This document shows, piece by piece, positions 1 through 5,920 of a DNA stretch of 12,257 nucleotides. How positions within the stretch are numbered: position 1 is the first letter of the stretch; each line of letters begins with the position of its first letter. Source of the stretch: Intrasporangium_A sp039812505 (GTDB lineage Bacteria > Actinomycetota > Actinomycetes > Actinomycetales > Dermatophilaceae); the NCBI RefSeq assembly GCF_039812505.1, contig NZ_JBDIAQ010000103.1:1-12257 (forward strand). Reading direction: 5' to 3'. Both the position numbers and the translations under genes were made by a program. The notes beneath the pieces were generated by a model, which saw only the letters and a program-made list of their open reading frames with translations, did no database searches and had not been told where the DNA came from.

Positions 1-51
1 GGCGGCGGCGAGCTCTTCCGGCCGGTCGGCGCGGTGCAGCTCGATCCCCAT
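1..51 (-). CDS. recC: Exodeoxyribonuclease V subunit gamma (RecC), N-terminal fragment
   Basis: Reading leftwards from the ATG at 51-49 gives MGIELHRADRPEELAAA and then runs off the window. The pattern M-x-[IL]-x-LHRA-[DE]-R-x-(D/E)-x-L is typical of actinobacterial RecC N-termini; RecC is part of the RecBCD helicase-nuclease that repairs double-strand breaks. Only 17 codons are visible, so this is recognition from a short motif and not a domain match. There is no Shine-Dalgarno sequence. A -10-like TAGAGT (64-59) lies 7 nt upstream of the ATG, which would put the transcription start on the start codon (leaderless). The gene is divergent from the M48 protease and faces the 52-bp repeat array. 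Another DNA-processing protein or a chance ORF cannot be excluded. Confidence 0.5.
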   Translation of the reverse strand, partial: MGIELHRADRPEELAAA

Positions 52-140
52 GCGCGTGACTCTATGGCAGCGGCCCGTTCGTGCCGACCGGTGGTGCTGC
101 CCTCGGTCGTGGTCGGTCGGTGCCGGTCGGGGCCGGGCCT

Positions 141-340
141 TCGACTATCGGGCCGCGGCTGGATAGTGGGTGGTGGTCGGGGGGTTGGGTCCTCGACTAT
201 CCGACCGCGGCTGGATAGTGGGTGGTGGTCGGTGGGTCGGGCCCTCGACTATCCGACCGCGGCTGGATAGTGGGTGGTGGTCGGGGGGTTGGGCCTTCGA
301 CTATCGGGCCGCGGCTGGATAGTGGGTAGTGGTCGGAGGC
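141..340. repeat. Four tandem 52-bp repeats, each with a 24-bp near-palindrome
   Basis: Units begin at 141, 193, 245 and 297 with TCGACTATC, giving an exact 52-bp period; the fourth unit decays after about 337. Each unit carries a near-palindrome (144-167, 196-219, 248-271, 300-323) with arms ACTATC/GATAGT around a conserved CCGCGG centre. Units 2 and 3 have 7-bp arms ACTATCC/GGATAGT, while units 1 and 4 share a GGGCCGCGG core. The rest of each unit is a G-rich linker resembling GTGGTGGTCGGGGGGTTGGG. The period is not a multiple of three, so this is not a protein repeat. It is about five helical turns, which would place all four palindromes on one face of the helix. It fills the gap between the divergent recC-like and M48 genes. 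The function is unknown; an operator or protein-binding array is inference. Confidence 0.9.
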
Positions 341-404
341 CGCGACGCAGCGGGCGGGGCCGAGTCCAGGAAGTACGCAGCACCCGAGGACTCGCCGTCC
401 GGGC

Positions 405-427
405 CAGAATGGGCGGTGACCGGGAGG
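405..427 (+). promoter_or_regulatory. Possible -10 box and ribosome-binding site for the M48 gene
   Basis: CAGAAT at 405-410 resembles an actinobacterial -10 hexamer (TANNNT class). GGGAGG at 422-427 is Shine-Dalgarno-like, but it ends 13 nt before the GTG, which is farther than usual. A second reading is CAGGGT (429-434) six nt before the GTG as the -10 of a leaderless transcript. No convincing -35 is visible for either. Confidence 0.3.
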
Positions 428-440
428 GCAGGGTGCAGCG

Positions 441-1694
441 GTGACCCCGAGATGGTGGGCTCTGGCGGCACTGGTCGTGCTCGCCGTCGCACTGGCCGTT
501 GCGGGGGTCGTGCTGGTGCCCTGGCGGGTGCCGCGTCCGGACCGTGCCGACCGGGAAGCGGCGTTCCGCGAGGTGCCGCCCGACGTGGTGACCAAAGGCC
601 GGGCGCTGCACGCTGCGCTGCGGCCCGCCTCGTACGCCTCCCGGCTGGTGGGACTGGTGGTGGCGATGTTGCTCGGGTTCACCCCGGCGGGCGCCCGGGT
701 CGTTGCCTGGGTCGGTCGGCCGTTTGCCGGGCAGTGGCTGGCCGAGGCGGTGCTGGGCGGGCTTGTCGTCCTGGCGATGCCGTGGCTGGCCCGGCTGCCG
801 TTCGGCGCGTGGCGCCATACCGTGCTGCGCGGCCACGGGCTGTCCACCCAGGGCTGGGGCGGCTGGACGGTGGACCTGCTCAAGAGCTGCACCATCGCCG
901 TCGTGACGGGTGCAGCCGGGCTCGCCGGGTGCTACGCCTTGACCCGGTTCGTTCCCGACTGGTGGTGGGCGTACGGCGCGGTCGGTGCCGCCGCGCTGGT
1001 GGTGCTGCTCTCGTTCGTCTCGCCGGTCCTCCTCGAACCGGTGTTCAACCGGTTCGCCCCGATGCCCGCCGGGCCGTTGCGTGACGAGCTGGTCGCGATG
1101 GCGGCCCGGGACGGCCTGCCGGTGCGGGACGTGCTGGTCGCCGACGCCTCGCGCCGCACCGTCGGACTCAACGCCTACGTGTCCGGCCTCGGGGCCACCC
1201 GGCGGATCGTGGTCTACGACACGTTGTTGCACGCGGCGCCGGCCGGTGAGGTACGCAGCGTCGTCGCACACGAGCTGGGGCACGCCCGCAACCGGGACCC
1301 GGAGCTGGGCGCCTGGCTGGGGGCGATCGGCGCGGCGGCGACGGTGGTGGCGCTCTACCTGCTGGGCGGGTGGGACGCCCTGCTCGGCCGGGCCGGGGTC
1401 GGCTCCATCGGTGCGCCCACGGCCATCGGGTTGGTGCTCGCCGTGACCGCGGTGGCCGGCCTGGTCACCGGCCCGGCGACGAACCTCGTCTCCCGCCGCA
1501 TCGAGGCCCGCACCGACCGGCACGCACTGCGGCTGACCGGTGACCCCGTGGGCTTCGTCGCGATGCAGCTGCGCCTGGCCCGGGTCAACCTCGCCGATGT
1601 CCACCCGCCCCGGATCGAGTACCTGCTGTTCGCCACGCACCCGGACACCGTGGAGCGCCTGGCCGCCGCGCGGGCGTCCGCGAGCAGCACCTGA
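441..1694 (+). CDS. M48 family membrane metalloprotease (CAAX prenyl protease 1/Ste24-like)
   Basis: This 417-aa integral-membrane zinc endopeptidase begins with GTG, followed by a hydrophobic helix (about residues 6-26) and further membrane segments around 45-75, 100-125 and 155-195. The cytosolic block NRFAPMP-GPLRDEL and the stretch NAYVSGLG-RRIVVYDTLL are typical of Ste24-type M48 proteases. The zinc-binding HELGH spans H277, E278 and H281. The third ligand is most likely E355 in SRRIEARTD, with D359 at the usual conserved aspartate. A hydrophobic pair after HExxH (about 295-345) and FATHPDTVERL near the C-terminus complete the family pattern. Length is normal for the family. No prenylated protein is expected in bacteria, so the substrate is probably membrane or misfolded proteins (inference). 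It is divergent from the recC-like gene, with the 52-bp array between them. Confidence 0.9.
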   Translation: MTPRWWALAALVVLAVALAVAGVVLVPWRVPRPDRADREAAFREVPPDVVTKGRALHAALRPASYASRLVGLVVAMLLGFTPAGARVVAWVGRPFAGQWLAEAVLGGLVVLAMPWLARLPFGAWRHTVLRGHGLSTQGWGGWTVDLLKSCTIAVVTGAAGLAGCYALTRFVPDWWWAYGAVGAAALVVLLSFVSPVLLEPVFNRFAPMPAGPLRDELVAMAARDGLPVRDVLVADASRRTVGLNAYVSGLGATRRIVVYDTLLHAAPAGEVRSVVAHELGHARNRDPELGAWLGAIGAAATVVALYLLGGWDALLGRAGVGSIGAPTAIGLVLAVTAVAGLVTGPATNLVSRRIEARTDRHALRLTGDPVGFVAMQLRLARVNLADVHPPRIEYLLFATHPDTVERLAAARASASST

Positions 1695-1754
1695 CCACCC
1701 CCCGGCGGCGACCGTAACCGTGGGGCCGGTACGCGCTGTGCGAGACTCGGGAAG

Positions 1755-2708
1755 ATGCAGACCCGCTCGCATGAGGTCGAGCTGACGACCGACGAGCTGC
1801 GCGCTGTCGCCGGGTATGCCGTGTCGTGCGCCGAGCCCGTTCTGGTCGTCTTCCAGAAGGTCCGTCCCGACGACCCTCGCCCGGCCGCGGCCCTGCAGGC
1901 GGCGCGGGTCTTCGCCGAGGGGGCACCGCGGTCGCGGCTGCAACGCAGCGCCGCGACCGCCGCACACCTGGCGGCCAAGGTGGCCGCGAGCGAGGCCGCC
2001 CGGCACGCAGCGAGCGCCGCAGCGGACGCCGCGGCGGCGGCATACCTGCACCCGCTGGCGAAGGCGACGCAGGTGCGCCACATCCTCGGGTCGGCCGCCC
2101 ACGCCGCCCGCGCCGGCGAGCTGGCCCGCGGCGACGACCCGGTGGTCGCGGAGTACCTGGTCCACGGCGCCGCCCGGCGCGCCACGCCGGTCGTCGTGGA
2201 CGTGCTCACCCGCTACCCGCGGGCACCGGCGGGCCGGGGCCGGGTCGCCGTCCTGATGCGACGGCTCGACAGCCTGTTGCGCGACCCGCCCCCGACCCCG
2301 CGCGTGGTCGACGACCCCGGGCCCTTCTTCCACGGCACCAGGGCCGACGTGCGTGCGGGCGACCTGCTCACTCCGGGCTGGTCCTCGAACTACGGTTCGG
2401 GCCGCCTGGCGAAGCACATCTACCTGACCGCCTCACGCGAGGGTGCGCCACTGGCCGCCGAGCTGGCTCGTGGGGACGGCCCCGGCAGGGTCTACCGGGT
2501 CGAGCCGCTCGGCACGATCGAGGACGACCCGAACGTCACCGACAAGCGTTTCCCCGGCAACCCGACCCGGTCCTACCGGACCACCGCGCCGCTGCGGGTG
2601 CTCGAGGAGGTGATGGGCTGGACCCCGCCGCCACCGGAGCTGGTCCGGCGGATGCGCGAGCGGATGGCCGAGCTGGCCGAGCTGGGCATCGAGGCGATGG
2701 ACGACTGA
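1755..2708 (+). CDS. arr: Fusion of an Imm-5-like helical domain with a rifampin ADP-ribosyltransferase (Arr) domain
   Basis: The 317-aa protein has two parts. Residues 1 to about 180 form an Ala-rich helical domain (LTTDELRAVAGYAVSCAE at the start, then AYLHPLAKATQVRHILG and RYPRAP-GRGRVAVLMRRLD). I recognise this as the actinobacterial 'putative immunity protein'/Imm-5-like family. Residues about 189-295 are a complete Arr domain (FFHGT, SNYGSGR, HIYLTAS, EDDPNVTDKRFPGNPTRSYR). Arr enzymes inactivate rifampin by transferring ADP-ribose from NAD+. Counting from Mycobacterium smegmatis Arr, H19, Y49 and D84 map with a constant offset of 174 to H193, Y223 and D258, all present, so the domain looks active. 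Free-standing Arr proteins are about 140 aa, so this is more than double. There is no clear Shine-Dalgarno; GAGACT lies 7 nt before the ATG. The gene follows the M48 gene by 60 nt and converges on the NYN gene. The N-terminal family name comes from toxin-system annotation and does not prove immunity. Confidence 0.88.
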   Translation: MQTRSHEVELTTDELRAVAGYAVSCAEPVLVVFQKVRPDDPRPAAALQAARVFAEGAPRSRLQRSAATAAHLAAKVAASEAARHAASAAADAAAAAYLHPLAKATQVRHILGSAAHAARAGELARGDDPVVAEYLVHGAARRATPVVVDVLTRYPRAPAGRGRVAVLMRRLDSLLRDPPPTPRVVDDPGPFFHGTRADVRAGDLLTPGWSSNYGSGRLAKHIYLTASREGAPLAAELARGDGPGRVYRVEPLGTIEDDPNVTDKRFPGNPTRSYRTTAPLRVLEEVMGWTPPPPELVRRMRERMAELAELGIEAMDD

Positions 2709-2748
2709 GGTCCCCGCCCCGCACCCCGACCGGGACCACGCGCGGGGC
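2709..2748. terminator. Hairpins between the convergent arr-fusion and NYN genes
   Basis: Two perfect stems compete here. GGTCCC (2709-2714) pairs with GGGACC (2732-2737), and GCCCCGC (2716-2722) pairs with GCGGGGC (2742-2748). They interleave, so they are alternative structures or a pseudoknot. There is no U-tract, which is common for actinobacterial intergenic hairpins. A bidirectional terminator role is inferred from the convergent gene arrangement. Confidence 0.5.
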
Positions 2749-3308
2749 TACAGGAACTCGACCGGGTCGAACTCCTCGATCGGGATGACGCGCACGCGCG
2801 GCAGCCGCTCGTTGAAGGCCTTCACGTCGTACTCGAGGTCGAACGCCTCGAGTCCCTTCGCGCCGAGCTCGACGAAACCATGGTTGCGGAACTCGACGAA
2901 GCCGACGACGCCGACCCGCCGACCGTCCAGCAGCTCCCGGACCTGGTCGACGAAGTCGCCGTCGTGGCTGACCAGCAGCACGTCCGCGGCGCGGTGGCCC
3001 AGCTCGGTGAGGGTCCGCTGGATGGCGATGTCGACCACCTTCTCGCCGGGCCCGCCGGACAGCGCGACCGGCCGGTAGCCGATGGCCAGCAGGGCCTGCA
3101 CGAACGCCATCGGCAGCTCGTTGTTCGCCGCGAGGAAGAACAGGCCGGTGGTGGGGTTCCCCCAGCTCTCCCGCGCGAACTGCAGCAGCCGCTCCCAGCG
3201 TGGGCGTTCCTCGGGGCGGGGACGCCGGCCCAGGATCGAGGTCCCGAGAGTGGCGTCGATGTTCTCCCCGTCCACGAGGACGTACGTCTTGCGCGGTTCC
3301 TCGGCCAT
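2748..3308 (-). CDS. NYN (PIN-like) domain protein, LabA/DUF88-type putative RNase
   Basis: The 186-aa protein is a single NYN domain. The acidic residues expected at a PIN-like metal site are present: D13 in VLVDGENID, D93 in KVVDIAIQRTL, and D116/D118 in LLVSHDGDFV. The strand VGVVGF and the closing basic-acidic tail are also family-like. NYN proteins are predicted Mg2+-dependent ribonucleases; the substrate here is unknown. The ATG at 3308 is supported by TAGCCT (3320-3315), a good -10 hexamer six nt upstream, and by the absence of a Shine-Dalgarno sequence, so the mRNA may be leaderless. It is divergent from the methyltransferase (91-nt gap) and converges on the arr fusion. No toxin-antitoxin partner is evident next to it. 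Confidence 0.88.
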   Translation of the reverse strand: MAEEPRKTYVLVDGENIDATLGTSILGRRPRPEERPRWERLLQFARESWGNPTTGLFFLAANNELPMAFVQALLAIGYRPVALSGGPGEKVVDIAIQRTLTELGHRAADVLLVSHDGDFVDQVRELLDGRRVGVVGFVEFRNHGFVELGAKGLEAFDLEYDVKAFNERLPRVRVIPIEEFDPVEFL

Positions 3309-3314
3309 GTGACG

Positions 3315-3320
3315 AGGCTA
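3315..3320 (-). promoter_or_regulatory. -10 box of the NYN gene, leaderless arrangement
   Basis: TAGCCT read on the minus strand fits TANNNT exactly and lies six nt before the ATG, so transcription would start at the start codon. No recognisable -35 is present at the usual spacing. Confidence 0.4.
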
Positions 3321-3399
3321 GCCGGGAAGATGTCGGTAGCCGGACCACGGCCGCTCGGCCCGGGTCGGACACGGCACGCACCGACGACCAGGAGGAGCC

Positions 3400-4203
3400 A
3401 TGGACGTATCAGAGGTGGTGGCCGCCCACTACGGGAGCGGTGACCTGACCAGCGCGATCCTCAGGGCGCTCGACGAGGCCGGAGTCGACACCACCCGTCT
3501 CGCGGTCGGCGACCTCGGGGCCCTGGACCAGCTCCATGCCGGCTTCGCGGCGGCGACCCGGGTGGTCCTCGAGCACCTCGGCGTCGTCGAGGGCACCCGG
3601 CTGCTCGACGTCGGCTGCGGGCTCGGCGGGGCCTCCCGGATGGCGGCGCACGAGTTCGGCGCCATCGTGACCGGGTTCGACCTCACGCCGCAGTTCGTCG
3701 CTGCGGCCACGGAGCTGACCGCCCGCATGGGCCTCGCCGACCGGGTGGAGCTCCAGGTCGCGCCCGGGGACCACCTCCCGCTCGCGGACGGCAGCCGCGA
3801 CGCGGCGATGATGATCCACGTCGGCATGAACCTGCCGGACAAGCGGGCCGTGTTCGCCGAGGTACGTCGCGTGCTGCGTCCCGGCGGGATCTTCGCGGTC
3901 TACGACCAGATGCGGGTCGGCCCGGGGGCGCTGACCTTCCCCCAGCCCTGGGCCGACGGCGTGGGGTCGTCGTTCGTCGAGAGCCCGGACCAGTACGCGG
4001 AGCACCTCGCCGCCGCCGGCTTCACGGTGCTCGCAACGGTCGACCGGACCCCCGAGGTGCTCGGGCCGCCGCCCCCGTCCGCCGGGGGGCTGACACCCGC
4101 CGTCGTCCTGGGACGGGGCTTCGTCGACCGGTTGCGGAACACCGAGGCGGACATCGCAAAGGGCAGGCTGGGGGCCGTCCTCGTCACGGCCAGGGTCGAG
4201 TGA
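3400..4203 (+). CDS. Class I SAM-dependent methyltransferase
   Basis: The 267-aa protein has a Rossmann-type methyltransferase fold. Motif I LLDVGCGLGG (68-77) binds S-adenosylmethionine, and FDLTP (92-96) supplies the acidic residue expected to contact the ribose. DHLPLADGSRDAAMMIHVGMNL (124-145) corresponds to motifs II/III, followed by the helix VFAEVRRVLRPGGIFAVYD (151-169), typical of UbiE/glycine-sarcosine-type small-molecule methyltransferases. The start is well fixed by GGAGGAG at 3391-3397, two nt before ATG. The Pro/Gly-rich stretch 219-232 is probably a loop. The methyl acceptor cannot be read from the sequence. It is divergent from the NYN gene, and no biosynthetic partner is adjacent. 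Confidence 0.88.
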   Translation: MDVSEVVAAHYGSGDLTSAILRALDEAGVDTTRLAVGDLGALDQLHAGFAAATRVVLEHLGVVEGTRLLDVGCGLGGASRMAAHEFGAIVTGFDLTPQFVAAATELTARMGLADRVELQVAPGDHLPLADGSRDAAMMIHVGMNLPDKRAVFAEVRRVLRPGGIFAVYDQMRVGPGALTFPQPWADGVGSSFVESPDQYAEHLAAAGFTVLATVDRTPEVLGPPPPSAGGLTPAVVLGRGFVDRLRNTEADIAKGRLGAVLVTARVE

Positions 4204-4299
4204 AGGCGTCGTCCGCCCTCGGCTGAGGTGCCGGGGCCCGTCCTCGCCGCGGGCATCCTCCCGATGTGCCCGGCTACCTCAGGCGCGCAGGCTCGGGGC

Positions 4300-4527
4300 A
4301 TGAGTCCGAGTCGAGGAGACGCCGCGCCATCCGTGCCGACGGTCGGCCCACCCGTCCGACGGGCCACCGCCCGGGAGCGACTGCTGGACCGCATCCGGAG
4401 CGTCACGCGGCGGCGTCGTCCCGAGCCGGTCCGCGACGACCCGCCGCGCGCGCGTGACACCCAGGTGGTCATCGCCGGCACCTCGGTCTGGACCGGGGTG
4501 GCCGACCCGCGCCGCGGGAGTTGGTGA
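4300..4527 (+). CDS. Possible small basic hypothetical protein
   Basis: This 75-codon frame starts MSPSRGDAAPSV and contains an Arg-rich centre (RATARERLLDRIRSVTRRRRPEP) and ends VVIAGTSVWTGVADPRRGSW. I recognise no family. Third-position G+C is high but somewhat below the neighbouring genes by eye, as expected for a marginal gene. There is no Shine-Dalgarno; CAGGCT (4288-4293) sits six nt before the ATG, the spacing seen at other apparently leaderless starts here, but that hexamer is common in such DNA. The same frame is open further upstream to 4228. The gap 4204-4674 otherwise holds only the hairpin at 4548-4574. It may be non-coding. Confidence 0.3.
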   Translation: MSPSRGDAAPSVPTVGPPVRRATARERLLDRIRSVTRRRRPEPVRDDPPRARDTQVVIAGTSVWTGVADPRRGSW

Positions 4528-4547
4528 CCTCGCTGGAAGGGAGCTCG

Positions 4548-4574
4548 GCGGCATACCCACAGGAGGTATGCCGC
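4548..4574. terminator. Perfect 10-bp hairpin made of inverted GGCATACC/GGTATGCC
   Basis: GCGGCATACC (4548-4557) and GGTATGCCGC (4565-4574) form a perfect 10-bp stem with the 7-nt loop CACAGGA. No U-tract follows. It lies between genes converging from 4527 (or 4203) and 4675, a position that suits bidirectional termination. The arms contain the overrepresented GTATGCC heptamer described in the findings. Confidence 0.6.
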
Positions 4575-4674
4575 TCAGCCCGTCTCGGCGTCACCGCCGG
4601 GACCGCGCGGGCGAGCCGCTCCGTCCGCTGCGCTGGCGTGCGTGGGCCACTCGCGCCCGGTTCGCCTCGCGGGC

Positions 4675-5808
4675 TCAGCGCAGCAGCTCCCAGTGCAGGC
4701 TGTCGGCGAACGAGCCGTTCGCGAGCTCGTCGGTGGCGTGCTCCCTGCCGTACTCGACGAACCCGACGCGGTGCAGGACCCCATTGCTGGCCGCGTTGTC
4801 GGCGGCCGTCCCGGCGGTGAGCCGACGCAGCCCGAGCCCGCCGCGCCCCCGGGGCGTGAAGGCATGCTCGATCGCGAGGCGGCAGGCGGCCTGGGCATTG
4901 CCCAGGCCGCGGGCGCTGGGCACCAGCTGGTAGCCGATCTCCGCCGCGTCGCCCGTCAGCTCGCCGACGCGGGTGAAGATCGTCAGCTGGCCGAGCGCCC
5001 GGTCGGTGCGGGTGTCGGCGATGGCCCACTCGACGGCCTGCCCGAGGGCCATCAGCTCGCGGCGATGCTCCAGCCACGGGCCGAAGGTGTCGGCTGACAG
5101 GAGCACGTGCTGGGGGAACCAGTGGGCCGGGTCGTGGCGGTCCTCCGCGAACGAGGCGCCGTCGCCGTCGCGCCACGCCCGCAGCCGGACCTGTGCGCCC
5201 TCCAGGGTCACCGGCACGAACCACGGCAGCCGGGGTGCCAACGGGTCACCGGCCGCGAGGCTCGCGTGCCAGGCGTCGAGCCCCGGGCCGTCGGGGTCCG
5301 TGCCGTCCGGGAGCACGCTGGGCAGGGTCGCGTGGAAGGTGAACCCGGTCGCCCACGCGACCCGTCGGGAGGCCCAGTTGCCGACGATGGCCCGCCAGTG
5401 GACCCGGGCGAGCGGCCTGCCCCACGGGCCCCGGTCGAAGGCGAACCCCGCAACGAGCCGGACCGCCCGCGACATGACTCCCCGACCTCGCGCGGCCGGG
5501 TGCAGGGCGTAGCCGATGGACGCGCAGTCCCACGACTCGCCCGGCCGCAGGTCGATCGTCCCGGCGTAGCCCGGGCCGTCCGCCGGCTCGATCGCCCAGT
5601 GGCGGTTGCCGTGGGGGTCCGCCCAGTCGCCCATGACCCGCTCGACGAACGCGACCGCGTCGTCCCGGGTGTAGCCGCGCGGCACGGTCGTCCAGCGCAG
5701 CGAGGACTCGTCGGTGCACTGCTCGACCATCGCGTCGAGGTCGTCCCGAGTGTGGGGGCGCAGCGTGACGACCCCGTCGGTGAGCACGGGTCGTGGGTCG
5801 GTGGCCAT
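4675..5808 (-). CDS. Tandem GNAT acetyltransferase (two RimJ/RimL-type domains)
   Basis: The 377-aa protein consists of two GNAT folds. Domain 1 spans about residues 5-165, with TLRPHTRDDLDAMVEQC at its start and the acetyl-CoA loop HPAARGRGVMSRAVRL (103-118). Domain 2 spans about 200-377, with VRLRAWRDGDGASF, the loop VPSARGLGNAQAACRLAIEHAF (296-317) and LTAGTAADNAASNGVLHRVGF. Both loops keep the R-G-x-G pattern, so both may bind acetyl-CoA. RimJ/RimL-like enzymes acetylate protein N-termini, amines or antibiotics; the substrate here is unknown. The frame stays open far upstream into the divergent exporter gene, but the ATG at 5808 is chosen because the family-like sequence begins there and CAGAGT lies six nt upstream. 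It is divergent from the exporter (112-nt gap). Confidence 0.87.
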   Translation of the reverse strand: MATDPRPVLTDGVVTLRPHTRDDLDAMVEQCTDESSLRWTTVPRGYTRDDAVAFVERVMGDWADPHGNRHWAIEPADGPGYAGTIDLRPGESWDCASIGYALHPAARGRGVMSRAVRLVAGFAFDRGPWGRPLARVHWRAIVGNWASRRVAWATGFTFHATLPSVLPDGTDPDGPGLDAWHASLAAGDPLAPRLPWFVPVTLEGAQVRLRAWRDGDGASFAEDRHDPAHWFPQHVLLSADTFGPWLEHRRELMALGQAVEWAIADTRTDRALGQLTIFTRVGELTGDAAEIGYQLVPSARGLGNAQAACRLAIEHAFTPRGRGGLGLRRLTAGTAADNAASNGVLHRVGFVEYGREHATDELANGSFADSLHWELLR

Positions 5809-5814
5809 GAGGCA

Positions 5815-5844
5815 ACTCTGGCAGCAGCCGGCCGGGCAGGTCGA
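5815..5844 (-). promoter_or_regulatory. Putative promoter of the tandem GNAT gene
   Basis: On the minus strand, TCGACC (5844-5839) resembles a -35 TTGACC and CAGAGT (5820-5815) a -10, separated by 18 nt. The ATG follows six nt after the -10, giving a leaderless transcript. No Shine-Dalgarno is present. Confidence 0.45.
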
Positions 5845-5884
5845 TTCGTGAGCCGGGGGACTGGCGGCGCGGCGCCCCGCGCCG

Positions 5885-5916
5885 TAGCCTCCACGCCACC
5901 GGACACACGAAGGACG
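5885..5916 (+). promoter_or_regulatory. -10 box and ribosome-binding site of the exporter gene
   Basis: TAGCCT (5885-5890) fits the TANNNT -10 consensus. GAAGGA lies about six nt before the ATG at 5921 and fixes the start. I see no clear -35, so the promoter half of the call is weaker than the ribosome-binding site. Confidence 0.4.
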
Positions 5917-5920
5917 AACG

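Noticed and set aside
34..270. Small protein encoded by the 52-bp repeats
   Set aside because: The period is not a multiple of three, so the reading frame changes between units; the translation shows no repeated peptide.
168..300. G-quadruplex in the G-rich linkers of the 52-bp repeats
   Set aside because: Runs of GGG are present but too unevenly spaced within one linker for a confident four-run motif; G-rich sequence is expected at this base composition.
141..340. CRISPR array
   Set aside because: The whole 52-bp unit is repeated, including the parts that would be spacers, so there are no unique spacers; no cas genes are nearby.
249..2417. Long minus-strand open frame (about 720 codons) opposite the M48 and arr-fusion genes
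   Set aside because: High G+C removes stop codons from antisense frames. The translation is low-complexity Arg/Gly/Pro/His-rich with no domain, whereas the plus strand encodes two clear protein families.
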